DNA of 21,126 nucleotides from a virus. The notes beneath the pieces are model-generated. The model did no database searches. It was given only the letters and a program-made list of their open reading frames with translations, and was not told the DNA's origin. A program made the translations under genes and the position numbers. This document shows positions 12,487-19,584 of the stretch, one piece after another. Every line of letters begins with the position of its first letter. Positions within the stretch are counted from its first letter, which is position 1. The DNA lies in the IMG/VR virus record IMGVR_UViG_3300006919_000575, positions 1-21,126 of that record. One strand, given 5' to 3'.

Positions 12487-12711
12487 ATGGAAACAATATC
12501 AATAACTTATACTATTACTTTTGTTGTGGATTTTGCCCCAGAGTATAAGTTTACAAAGTACAAAGAATGTTTTAACGCTAAGACTGGCAGAAAGATAAAA
12601 CAAATATCTAATAACGGAACTTTAGGATATAAGATTAGAGGTAGTTTCTATTCTGTTAATAATCTTAGAAAACACCTAGTAAAACCAGTTAAAGCAGATT
12701 GTCCTTTCTAA
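12487..12711 (+). CDS. Array ORF 6, small phage-type protein
   Basis: This 74-residue basic protein contains FAPEYKFTKYKECFNAKTGRKI, a GYKIRGSFYSVNNLRKHL segment and a CPF end. I recognise this pattern from short proteins in Bacteroidetes phages, somewhat like the small DNA-binding NUMOD repeats of homing endonucleases, but there is no nuclease domain. It is the last plus-strand gene. Unlike the other array ORFs it has no obvious partner arm downstream, so it may be the array end or a separate phage gene. Its stop is 9 bases from the convergent terminator. Confidence 0.6.
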   Translation: METISITYTITFVVDFAPEYKFTKYKECFNAKTGRKIKQISNNGTLGYKIRGSFYSVNNLRKHLVKPVKADCPF

Positions 12712-12714
12712 ACT

Positions 12715-12742
12715 AAAAAAGGGTTAGCGTAAAAACTAACCC
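12715..12742 (-). terminator. Terminator after tail tube gene
   Basis: On the minus strand GGGTTAG pairs with CTAACCC (7 bp, 8-base loop) and is followed by six T (12720-12715). It ends the capsid-tube transcript at the edge of the array. On the plus strand the stem is followed by CTTT only, so its main use is for the minus strand, though it may also slow the convergent transcript. Confidence 0.8.
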
Positions 12743-12767
12743 CTTTAAGCAACTATTGAAAGTATAA

Positions 12768-13343
12768 TTAAGAACCAAATGATACTGAACCACTAGCATT
12801 AGTGTCAATAGACCCTACAAATTCTCTTAGTAATTCAGCTTGTTTACCAGAGAAAGTTACTGTATAACCGTTCTGACCTTGTACCTCTCCTTCAATAACT
12901 TCTGAAGCGATAGCATCAACATGAGCATCAACGCCCATAATCTCATCAAAACCTAATACAAAAGCTTTATTCTCAGTAGTTTCTTTGTTGTAAGTTTCAA
13001 AAATTACAACTAATCCACAAGACTGAACATAAGCGTTAATTCCTTGTGCTTTTGTTTTCTCCATCTTAGGGCAAAATACCTCTAAAGTAGTTTCATAAGC
13101 GATAGAACCGTTTTCTCTACTTCCCTCAGAAGTATAAGTCTTAGTTTCTAACTCTCCTTCAATCTCATACCAAACATCTGAAGTAGCTGCAAGAGTTACA
13201 GCAGTATAAGCGTGCTCAGTTGAAACAGTTGAAGCAGTAAAGCTAGAAATATCATCTTTATTTGTAATGAAGATACGTTTTATACCTCCTCTTCTATTCT
13301 CATCGGCACAACCAAAAAGAATATCTGTACTAATTTCTGCCAT
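12768..13343 (-). CDS. Probable major tail tube protein
   Basis: This 191-residue protein starts MAEISTDILFGCADENRRGG and is rich in beta-forming Thr, Val and Ser. It contains YEIEGELETKTYTSEGSREN, SIAYETTLEVFCPKMEK and VVIFETYNK, an arrangement I associate with tail tube proteins of Bacteroidetes phages. It lies directly downstream of the capsid gene and ends 26 bases before a terminator. An abundant structural protein is likely; the tube assignment is from pattern and position. Confidence 0.6.
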   Translation of the reverse strand: MAEISTDILFGCADENRRGGIKRIFITNKDDISSFTASTVSTEHAYTAVTLAATSDVWYEIEGELETKTYTSEGSRENGSIAYETTLEVFCPKMEKTKAQGINAYVQSCGLVVIFETYNKETTENKAFVLGFDEIMGVDAHVDAIASEVIEGEVQGQNGYTVTFSGKQAELLREFVGSIDTNASGSVSFGS

Positions 13344-13356
13344 TTTTAAAAAGTTT

Positions 13357-13381
13357 TAAAGAAAGCCCCAATTAAGGGGCT
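13357..13381 (-). terminator. Hairpin between capsid and tube genes
   Basis: On the minus strand AGCCCC pairs with GGGGCT (6 bp, 6-base loop) and is followed by TTCTTTAAAA. The T tract is interrupted, so it probably acts as a partial terminator or 3'-end stabiliser that sets a high capsid-to-tube ratio. Confidence 0.55.
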
Positions 13382-13387
13382 ATCATA

Positions 13388-14425
13388 TTAATAATACATT
13401 CCTACTAATTCTCCATGAATGAACTGAGCACCCATTTTGTACTTAGCAATGATTTTAAGTAATTCAGAATCATCATCGTTACTTCTAAACTTTAACTCAG
13501 CTTGTGGATCAGATACATCAGTACCGATTACTAAGTTATCATTTACAGTATAAACCATTAAGTTAGCACCAATGTTAATACCAGTAGTAGTATTAGGGTT
13601 GTCGCTATCAGCTAAAGCTGTATCCCATCCTCTAACTTCAACAACTGGAATACCTCTAAACTTCAATTGAGGCTCTCCTGCACCGTTAATTAACATAGAA
13701 AGTCCTAACTCGTTTCCAGTACCTAATTGCTCATAAGTAGTAATTAAGTTATCTACGATTGTAGAAGTAACTCTAAACGACTTAGAAGAGTTAGGCATTT
13801 TTCTTAATACTTGTGATTGGTTTTCGTAAGCATATTTTAAAAGCTCATAAGCACCATCAGCAACTAAAACACCAGCAGTATCTTCAACATTAGCGATAGC
13901 AGTCATTGCAACATACTTATCTAATGAAGCAGAACCGTCAATAAACAACTGAATGAAACCATCCATTTGAGAGTAATCAGCAGAAGCACCAGAAGTAGCA
14001 CCAAACCAAGCGATACGCCCGTTATCATCTGCAATACCTTCTAAAACTTTTCTTCTTGCAATATCTCCTACGATAGTATCTTCTAAGTTATCAATATCAG
14101 TACCAGCACCGTAGAACTCTTCCATAACAGTACCATAGAAAGTATCTCCACATTGCTCAAGGTTTACTTTCATTTTCTTAACTTCTAACGTCTTATCTGA
14201 TACGTCAATAGCTCCACCAGTTGCAGTGAAACCACAAGTAGAATAAGCTCTTACGATTTTTGTTAAAGTCGCAGGTAAGTATAAAGTAGTTTTTACCTTT
14301 ACATTAGGTAATTTTCTAATCCCCATTAAGTCATCAGACCCTTCTTGAGGTGCATAAAATAACTCGTTAGTAACATGAGTACCAGAGTAAGTTATGTTAA
14401 ACGATTGTGTAATAAAATTTGCCAT
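13388..14425 (-). CDS. Major capsid protein
   Basis: This 345-residue protein follows the prohead protease and has the composition of an HK97-fold capsid protein. A segment near 60-90 (RAYSTCGFTATGGAIDVSDK) and the long helix region EDTIVGDIARRKVLEGIADDNGR lead to a P-domain-like region LMVYTVNDNLVIGTDVSDP and an end YKMGAQFIHGELVGMYY. It contains a GIPVVEVRGWD segment typical of capsid A-domain loops. No N-terminal scaffold is present; that role appears to sit in the fused protease. It forms the shell of the head. The type is likely, while the exact family was not checked. Confidence 0.75.
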   Translation of the reverse strand: MANFITQSFNITYSGTHVTNELFYAPQEGSDDLMGIRKLPNVKVKTTLYLPATLTKIVRAYSTCGFTATGGAIDVSDKTLEVKKMKVNLEQCGDTFYGTVMEEFYGAGTDIDNLEDTIVGDIARRKVLEGIADDNGRIAWFGATSGASADYSQMDGFIQLFIDGSASLDKYVAMTAIANVEDTAGVLVADGAYELLKYAYENQSQVLRKMPNSSKSFRVTSTIVDNLITTYEQLGTGNELGLSMLINGAGEPQLKFRGIPVVEVRGWDTALADSDNPNTTTGINIGANLMVYTVNDNLVIGTDVSDPQAELKFRSNDDDSELLKIIAKYKMGAQFIHGELVGMYY

Positions 14426-14437
14426 CTTTTTTAATTA

Positions 14438-15484
14438 TTAGTTAATTTTAAATCCTGATTTTTTCCAAACATTCTTAATCATAGCACCTAACTCGTCTTT
14501 GATTTCAGGAGTTGATTTAACACCTTCTTCATCTTCTCTAGCAGGAGCTTCTTCTCTTTTTGCGTTAGCTTTTTCAAGCTCTTTAGCTTTAGCTTCAAAT
14601 TCTTCAGCCTTAGCTTGTAACTCTGCCTCTTTAGCAGCTAATTCAGCTTTTAAAGCTTCTTTATCCGCTTCAACACTTGCAGAAATTTCAGCCATTAATT
14701 CAGCTTTTAATTCCTCAGCATTGATTTCAGCCTTAGGCTCTTCTTTCACTTCTTCTTTTTTATTTGAGAAAGTTTCAGAAACCCAAGCTTTTAACTCTTC
14801 TAAAAGAGTTTCCTTTTTTGTTTCAGACATATCTAAACTATTTAATTGATTTACGTAATTAGATGGAATATTTTTATATCCCTTTTTCTCTAAGTCTTTA
14901 GGTTGAGCGTAAGCAGCAACTTTAACAGCACCTAACACCTCAGCAACAAAACCTAACTCAAAAGCCTCATCAGCATCCATCCAAGTATCTTTATCCATCA
15001 TAGATTTAATAGAATCAACTTTTAAACCAGTAACACTAGAATAAATCTTAGCTAGTTTATCATTAATCTTATCCATTAAATCCGCTTGACTTTCTAACTC
15101 CTTAGTATATTCTCTAATATCATTAGAATCCATACCCTCCATTGATACTACTGGCATCCATGCGTTATGAATCATAAAGAAACTGTTAGCCGTCATTTTA
15201 GGCTTTTCTTTTCCAGCTAAAGCGATAATAGTAGCAGCAGAAGCAGCAACGCCCTCAATTTTAACTGAAACATCATACTTTGAGTTTTTTAGAAAGTCGT
15301 AAATAGCTAAAGCATCAAATACTGATCCTCCGTAACTATTAATAGATAACTCTACCTTTCTTGAGTTAGAACTTTGTACCTCTTCAATAAAAGACTTAGC
15401 AGAAATACCATAACTACCAATCTCCTCATCAATGGAAATTTGTAGCTTGTTCTCAATACTATTTTCTATTGTGTACCAATTCAT
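14438..15484 (-). CDS. ClpP-type prohead protease with fused scaffold-like tail
   Basis: Residues about 15-185 are a ClpP/S14-type serine protease. INSYGGSVFDALAIYDFL (48-65) is the substrate-strand region, GVAASAATIIALAG (78-91) carries Ser82, FMIHNAW (103-109) carries His106, and KDTWMDADEAFELGFV (165-180) supplies Asp166 as the third catalytic residue. Residues about 215-320 are a long Glu/Ala/Lys coiled coil, typical of a scaffold domain fused to a capsid maturation protease. The enzyme is expected to cleave scaffold during head assembly. It lies directly upstream of the capsid gene, after a terminator and a palindrome pair. Confidence 0.85.
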   Translation of the reverse strand: MNWYTIENSIENKLQISIDEEIGSYGISAKSFIEEVQSSNSRKVELSINSYGGSVFDALAIYDFLKNSKYDVSVKIEGVAASAATIIALAGKEKPKMTANSFFMIHNAWMPVVSMEGMDSNDIREYTKELESQADLMDKINDKLAKIYSSVTGLKVDSIKSMMDKDTWMDADEAFELGFVAEVLGAVKVAAYAQPKDLEKKGYKNIPSNYVNQLNSLDMSETKKETLLEELKAWVSETFSNKKEEVKEEPKAEINAEELKAELMAEISASVEADKEALKAELAAKEAELQAKAEEFEAKAKELEKANAKREEAPAREDEEGVKSTPEIKDELGAMIKNVWKKSGFKIN

Positions 15485-15508
15485 GGTACAACATTAAATA
15501 ATTTCTAT

Positions 15509-15533
15509 TTAACATAATGTTAATGGCATTAAC
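15509..15533. promoter_or_regulatory. Two overlapping 15-bp palindromes, operator candidate
   Basis: TTAACATAATGTTAA (15509-15523) and GTTAATGGCATTAAC (15519-15533) are each perfect 7+1+7 palindromes, overlapping by 5 bases, 25-49 bases upstream of the protease start. They lie between the terminator and the gene, where a promoter for the capsid unit would be expected. A dimeric repressor or activator site is plausible. Confidence 0.5.
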
Positions 15534-15557
15534 AAAAAAAGAGGGCGCAAACCCTCT
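15534..15557 (-). terminator. Terminator before protease-capsid unit
   Basis: On the minus strand AGAGGG pairs with CCCTCT (6 bp, 6-base loop) and is followed by seven T (15540-15534). It would end transcripts coming from the tail genes, so protease and capsid genes need their own promoter or antitermination. Confidence 0.8.
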
Positions 15558-15618
15558 AAAATGTAACACTCTCACAAAAACACCTTGAAAACTAACAAGA
15601 GATTACAAATATAATAAA

Positions 15619-15927
15619 CTATAGGTAATAGAAGTTATTTTTTTGCTCTTCTTTACAAAGTTGTTTAAAACTATCTCTATCTTCTTTATCTAAGTTTGAA
15701 TAAGTAAAAGAATCTACTAAGCTATGTAATCTCTTTTGCTCTTTAATATACTCGTTAAAAGCTTCTCTATCCTTTATTGAATTATCATGAATAACTAACA
15801 TATCATCTTTAGTATCTAAACAATAAACTCTTTTAGAATCTAAAAACAATCTAAGCTTATCAGATAAATCATAATCTTTATTAGCCCTTGCTTCCTTTCT
15901 TAATTCTATAGCCTCATCAACACTCAT
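15619..15927 (-). CDS. Small protein with CysRS-tail-like motif
   Basis: This 102-residue charged helical protein has an N-terminal segment ELRKEARANKDYDLSDKLRLF (8-28) followed by SKRVYCLDTKDDM. This resembles the C-terminal helical motif of cysteinyl-tRNA synthetases (ARxxKDYxxSDxIRDxL, GVxLxDTxDG). No synthetase catalytic domain is present. It may be a captured domain with a phage role such as tail assembly or tRNA contact, or chance helical similarity. It overlaps the upstream gene by ATGA. Confidence 0.6.
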   Translation of the reverse strand: MSVDEAIELRKEARANKDYDLSDKLRLFLDSKRVYCLDTKDDMLVIHDNSIKDREAFNEYIKEQKRLHSLVDSFTYSNLDKEDRDSFKQLCKEEQKNNFYYL

Positions 15928-16223
15928 CTTTCTCTTATTATCTTTCTTATTGAATCAACACCTAAATCGTACTTTACTGATAGATTATAGTAAATATCCA
16001 TCGTTTTAATAGGTGTTTTATACATAATATCAAAATCATTACATATTGATATGTTTCTGATTAAATCTTGATTAATTAACCCGTTTTCTATTAGAATATT
16101 GATAGCATGAGGCACATCAATAGCTTTATCAACATAAGAGTATAAAGTTTTGGTTAAAGCATCTTCCAGCTCTTCAGCCTCTGATACCAATAGGCTGTTA
16201 CTCTCTTTCTGCATTTTCCACAT
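15924..16223 (-). CDS. Hypothetical helical protein
   Basis: This 99-residue helical protein has an acidic N-terminus and a C-terminal segment DIYYNLSVKYDLGVDSIRKIIRER that looks like a short helix-turn-helix. Position within the tail-to-head gene block suggests a structural or assembly role, but no family is recognised. The ATG at 16223 makes a 70-base overlap with the upstream gene; a second ATG at 16214 would shorten it to 61. Confidence 0.55.
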   Translation of the reverse strand: MWKMQKESNSLLVSEAEELEDALTKTLYSYVDKAIDVPHAINILIENGLINQDLIRNISICNDFDIMYKTPIKTMDIYYNLSVKYDLGVDSIRKIIRER

Positions 16224-16384
16224 CTAGCGTTAAAGTTTGGTTCTACAATCGTCTTAAAATAGCTGTATAGTATTTCTAAGCTTGTGCCGTCTGGTAACAT
16301 TTTACCGTAAGTTTTCATTACAGCATCATAGATTAATTCACGTTCATCTATTGTTAATAATTCTAGTTTTTCGTCTATGCTCAT
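16154..16384 (-). CDS. Hypothetical protein with a Cys pair
   Basis: This protein (76 residues from the ATG at 16384-16382) starts MSIDEKLELLTIDERELIY and contains FNARCGKCRKRV, a CxxC pair near the C-terminus. An upstream in-frame GTG at 16390 is possible, but the ATG forms a TAATG overlap with the previous stop, the coupling seen elsewhere in this genome, so I prefer 16384. One CxxC is not enough for a zinc site unless it dimerises. Role unknown; it lies in the block between tape measure and protease. Confidence 0.6.
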   Translation of the reverse strand: MSIDEKLELLTIDERELIYDAVMKTYGKMLPDGTSLEILYSYFKTIVEPNFNARCGKCRKRVTAYWYQRLKSWKML

Positions 16385-16614
16385 TACCACTTATTCTTAG
16401 GACATTTTTCATTCTCCCAAATAACCTTCTCTAAGATAGCACAATTACATTTCTTACATTGCGGAACGTTACTAATAGTTTTAAACAGAGCTTTGAAATG
16501 AGGGCTATAATAACTACAGCCCTGACATATCTTTTTACGCTTATCTTGTTTTAAACGGCTTACTATGTTACTGTCATAGTTTTTAACCCTACCAAATATT
16601 CTAGCTAACCACAT
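16384..16614 (-). CDS. Small Cys-rich, zinc-binding-like protein
   Basis: This 76-residue basic protein has Cys30-x2-Cys33 and Cys53-x2-Cys56-x-Cys58 with a further Cys71, which could form a zinc ribbon. The N-terminus is basic and aromatic (MWLARIFGRVKNY). It follows the tape measure gene by 18 bases and overlaps the next gene by TAATG. Small zinc proteins here may be tail-assembly factors, but this is only context. Confidence 0.65.
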   Translation of the reverse strand: MWLARIFGRVKNYDSNIVSRLKQDKRKKICQGCSYYSPHFKALFKTISNVPQCKKCNCAILEKVIWENEKCPKNKW

Positions 16615-16632
16615 AAAGTAAATATAATAAAA

Positions 16633-19581
16633 TCAACCGAAGGTTGCGTCACTAACGATATTACTAACCTTAGCAGCTTCAGTAAATGTATCAGTAGCAT
16701 TGTTTATAACTTGAATAGCACCTATTGACTGAGTTACAGCTTTAGCTATTCTATTTTCCATATCAACCATATCAACAGACATAGAAGAAGTAAAACCACC
16801 ATTAGCAAAACCTGTTCCTATGTATGGTTGAGGTCTATTTAACCTCATGCTTTCTAAAGCACCAACTAAAGCACCACCTCTATTAGTTTCTAATACGTTT
16901 TTAGGTACTACATACTCGCCTTCATGCACTACCCCAGCTTGTTTAAATCCACTAGCATCAGGACTACCAAAACCATCACCAGTAAAACCACCCTCAGCAA
17001 ATGATTGAGAAGCAATTATACCAGCTTGAACAGCAGACCTAGCAACAGCAATACCAGTTAATACTTGAGCTTGAGTTAAACCAGCAGCACCAAAAGTAAA
17101 TGCGTTAGTAGGGTTAGCAGCAGCACTAGCATTAATAGCTGCTATTTCTCTAGCTAAACTAATAGCAACTTGAGCTAATTCTAACCTTTTTTGTCTTTGA
17201 AATGCTTTTTTCTCTATTGCATATCTTTCCTTTTCAAATTCTTCTTGTGATATTAAACCGTTTTGTAATTTAGCGTTTAAAGCATCTAGCTCTAAAGTTT
17301 TTTCTCTTTCTACTTTTCTGTTAGAAACTTCTACTAAAGCATTTGCTGCTTGTTCTCCTAAGTCGAATAATTCAGCATTAACTTGTTTTTGAAATTCTTT
17401 TTTAGCTTCGGCTTTTTCTCTTTCCTGCTCTAACTCTTTAGCGATAGCAGCAGCATTATCCGCTACCATTTTATCTAACATTTCTTCTTCAATACTAACT
17501 AACTCATCAGCATTTTCTTTAAAGTTTCTATTGTAAGATTCAATAATAGCATTTTTCTTATCGTAAAGATCTTCAAACCCTTCATCTTCTTCATCTAGTT
17601 TCAAAAGCCAAGCATCAATAGCCTCAGTTTCTTCTACTTTTAAATCAATAGATTTTTTAGTAGCATCATTATTATCTTCTACTACATTAGTATTTTCTTC
17701 AGTCTTTCCGTTTAAATCTTCCGTAGATAATCCTAATCTTTCTTCTATTGCTGCCCGTCTATCTTTAGCTGCTGTTAACTTATCTTCTTCTTCTTTTAAA
17801 TCTGCTGTTTTTCTTCTTATTTGAACTAAAAGTGCATCATTCTCTCTAGTAAAATCATTATAAGAATTTTGTTTATGAGCTAATACAGTTAAAGCGTTAG
17901 CTTTTTCCTCAACACCTAAAGTAGAATCTTCAAGAATCTTTAATTCTTCTTCAGCTCTAGCTTTAGAAAGCTTATTAAATTTAGTTTCCTCTGCATTTCT
18001 TAATTCTAAATTTCTTATCAATCTATCACTAAGCCTATCTGATAACTCTTGTCTTTTATCCTCAATATCAGCGGCTACTTCCCCAGCCTCTTGAGCTTGT
18101 TCTTGTACTTTTTCTAACTCCTTTTGTAGTATGATTTTGTTAATCATTTCAGAGTTAGATTTTTTCATAGCCTCAGCTAACTCTTCATTACTTATGGTTT
18201 GCTTATCATACCCCTCTAATATATTAGGGTTAATAGCATCTAATTCATTAAGTAATTTCAATCTATTCTCATCATTTTCTGACAAACTAAGTATTCTATT
18301 AGCTAGTGAATTTGCTTCCACTTGTTGCAATCTCATAGCGTCAGATTCAGCATGAGTATTTTTAGTTAAATCTCCTAACGTATCAATGAAATCTGTAGCA
18401 CCTTGAACAATATCTCTAAATAAATCTTCTCCATTTTCTCCAAGATTTAATACTAGCCCCTCCCATGCAGAGTTAAACCTTTTTACATCACCCTCTAATG
18501 TATCTCCTACTATCTTAGCCATAGCACTAGCAGCACCTTGAGCATTTTTTAACTCTTTAGTGAATTTAGATGTTTCTGATGTAGATTTAGCTAAAGTTGT
18601 AGCTACAACTGCATTCTCCTTACCAAATAATTTACTAGCTGTAGCTGAACTGTTAGTAGAGTTAGCTACCATATTCATAGCCTCATTAAGAGTCATGCCT
18701 TTTTCAGCTAATGTTAAAAATATGTTTCTAAGCCCTGTTCCTGCTGTTTCTGCTTTAATGCCGTTATCAGCTAAAACACCTAAGAAAGATGTAGTTTCTT
18801 CAATACTTAATCCAGCATCTTTAGCTACTGGTGCTACTTGCCTCATTGCAACCTCAAACTTATTAATATCTAAAGCTGATGAAGTAAATGATTTAGCCAT
18901 TACATCAACTACCCTTTGAGTATCTTTAGCATCCATCCCAAAACCGTTAATAGTAGAAGCTGCAACTTTAGCGGATTGTGCTAAATCTGATCCAGTTGCT
19001 ACGGCTAATTCTAAAGTGGCTTCAGTAGCGTCTAATATTTCATTAGTACTAAATCCTAACTTAGCAAACTCTTCCTGTAGTTGCCCTACTTGAGTAGCCG
19101 TAAATTGAGTACTAGCACCTAATTCTTTTGCGTTTTTCTCTAACTGTGCAAACTCTTGAGCTGTAGCACCTGTTACCGCTTTTACGTTAGCCATTTGCTG
19201 CTCAAATTCTTTTATAGTTGTTATAGCTTGTGAGAATAACTGCCCTACTTTTTGAATAGCAAATAAACCAACAAAAGCACCACCGATAGAAGTACCTAAC
19301 CTAGCAAAACTTTTACCTAGTTTTTTAGTGAAAGAATCTAAGCCTAGTATGTTTTCACGCATAACTAACATCTCACGTCTGTTAGCTTTTAGCTTAGTGT
19401 TAATTTCAGCCATCTCTTTACCATATCTAGCAAGAGATATAGTACCTTCTTTAACGGCTCTATTTAATTCTGTTCTTCTGTTAGTTAATTTCTTAACTTC
19501 TGTTTCAAGTTGAGCTAGTTTCTTTTGCTGTTCTGCTGTTCCTTGAACATCTATTTTAATCGCTATTGTCTTATTTGCCAT
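16633..19581 (-). CDS. Tail tape measure protein
   Basis: At 982 residues this is the largest gene here. The N-terminal 80 residues are coiled coil. From about 137 to 375 is a TP901-type tape measure core (AQLEKNAKELGASTQFTAT, ATLELAVATGSDLAQSAKVAAS, FEVAMRQVAPVAKDAGLSIE, GTGLRNIFLTLAEKG). A long charged coiled coil follows, then a hydrophobic helix region near 840-890 and a Gly-rich C-terminal segment FAEGGFTGDGFGSPD with VHEGEYVVPKNV. It sets tail length; at the usual 0.15 nm per residue this predicts a tail of roughly 145 nm, so a long-tailed phage. It starts 3 bases after the hub gene. Confidence 0.95.
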   Translation of the reverse strand: MANKTIAIKIDVQGTAEQQKKLAQLETEVKKLTNRRTELNRAVKEGTISLARYGKEMAEINTKLKANRREMLVMRENILGLDSFTKKLGKSFARLGTSIGGAFVGLFAIQKVGQLFSQAITTIKEFEQQMANVKAVTGATAQEFAQLEKNAKELGASTQFTATQVGQLQEEFAKLGFSTNEILDATEATLELAVATGSDLAQSAKVAASTINGFGMDAKDTQRVVDVMAKSFTSSALDINKFEVAMRQVAPVAKDAGLSIEETTSFLGVLADNGIKAETAGTGLRNIFLTLAEKGMTLNEAMNMVANSTNSSATASKLFGKENAVVATTLAKSTSETSKFTKELKNAQGAASAMAKIVGDTLEGDVKRFNSAWEGLVLNLGENGEDLFRDIVQGATDFIDTLGDLTKNTHAESDAMRLQQVEANSLANRILSLSENDENRLKLLNELDAINPNILEGYDKQTISNEELAEAMKKSNSEMINKIILQKELEKVQEQAQEAGEVAADIEDKRQELSDRLSDRLIRNLELRNAEETKFNKLSKARAEEELKILEDSTLGVEEKANALTVLAHKQNSYNDFTRENDALLVQIRRKTADLKEEEDKLTAAKDRRAAIEERLGLSTEDLNGKTEENTNVVEDNNDATKKSIDLKVEETEAIDAWLLKLDEEDEGFEDLYDKKNAIIESYNRNFKENADELVSIEEEMLDKMVADNAAAIAKELEQEREKAEAKKEFQKQVNAELFDLGEQAANALVEVSNRKVEREKTLELDALNAKLQNGLISQEEFEKERYAIEKKAFQRQKRLELAQVAISLAREIAAINASAAANPTNAFTFGAAGLTQAQVLTGIAVARSAVQAGIIASQSFAEGGFTGDGFGSPDASGFKQAGVVHEGEYVVPKNVLETNRGGALVGALESMRLNRPQPYIGTGFANGGFTSSMSVDMVDMENRIAKAVTQSIGAIQVINNATDTFTEAAKVSNIVSDATFG

Positions 19582-19584
19582 ATC

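Larger units (their letters stand above)
10438..12711 (+). other. Cassette-like array with inverted-repeat-bounded units
   Basis: About 2.3 kb reads on the opposite strand to all flanking phage genes and consists of consecutive short units. Arms that pair around each unit: 10480-10492 with 10861-10873; 10885-10902 with 11047-11064; 11076-11090 with 11163-11177; 11184-11202 with 11261-11279; 11286-11301 with 11380-11395; 11434-11451 with 11489-11506; 11510-11524 with 11793-11807; 11848-11860 with 12061-12073; 12111-12124 with 12444-12457. Most mismatches are G-T pairs. Five of these units carry one small ORF, four carry none. A tenth unit (74-residue ORF) has no clear partner arm. The layout recalls an integron cassette array without integrase, but attC core boxes are not consistent. 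Confidence 0.6.

Noticed and set aside
10438-12711. Firm identification as a classical integron cassette array
   Set aside because: No integrase is visible and the junctions do not consistently show RYYYAAC and GTTRRRY boxes; kept only as a resemblance.
14499-14849. Plus-strand ORF opposite the protease tail
   Set aside because: Ser/Ala/Leu-rich shadow of the Glu/Ala/Lys coiled coil on the other strand.
15606-15613. TATATTTG on the minus strand as promoter for the protease unit
   Set aside because: No TTG at suitable spacing, and the strong terminator at 15534-15557 lies between it and the gene.
16390-16390. GTG at 16390 as a gene start
   Set aside because: The ATG at 16384 gives the TAATG overlap used repeatedly in this genome.
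18131-18919. Plus-strand ORFs inside the tape measure gene
   Set aside because: Shadows of a well-supported long coding frame, with no upstream signals.
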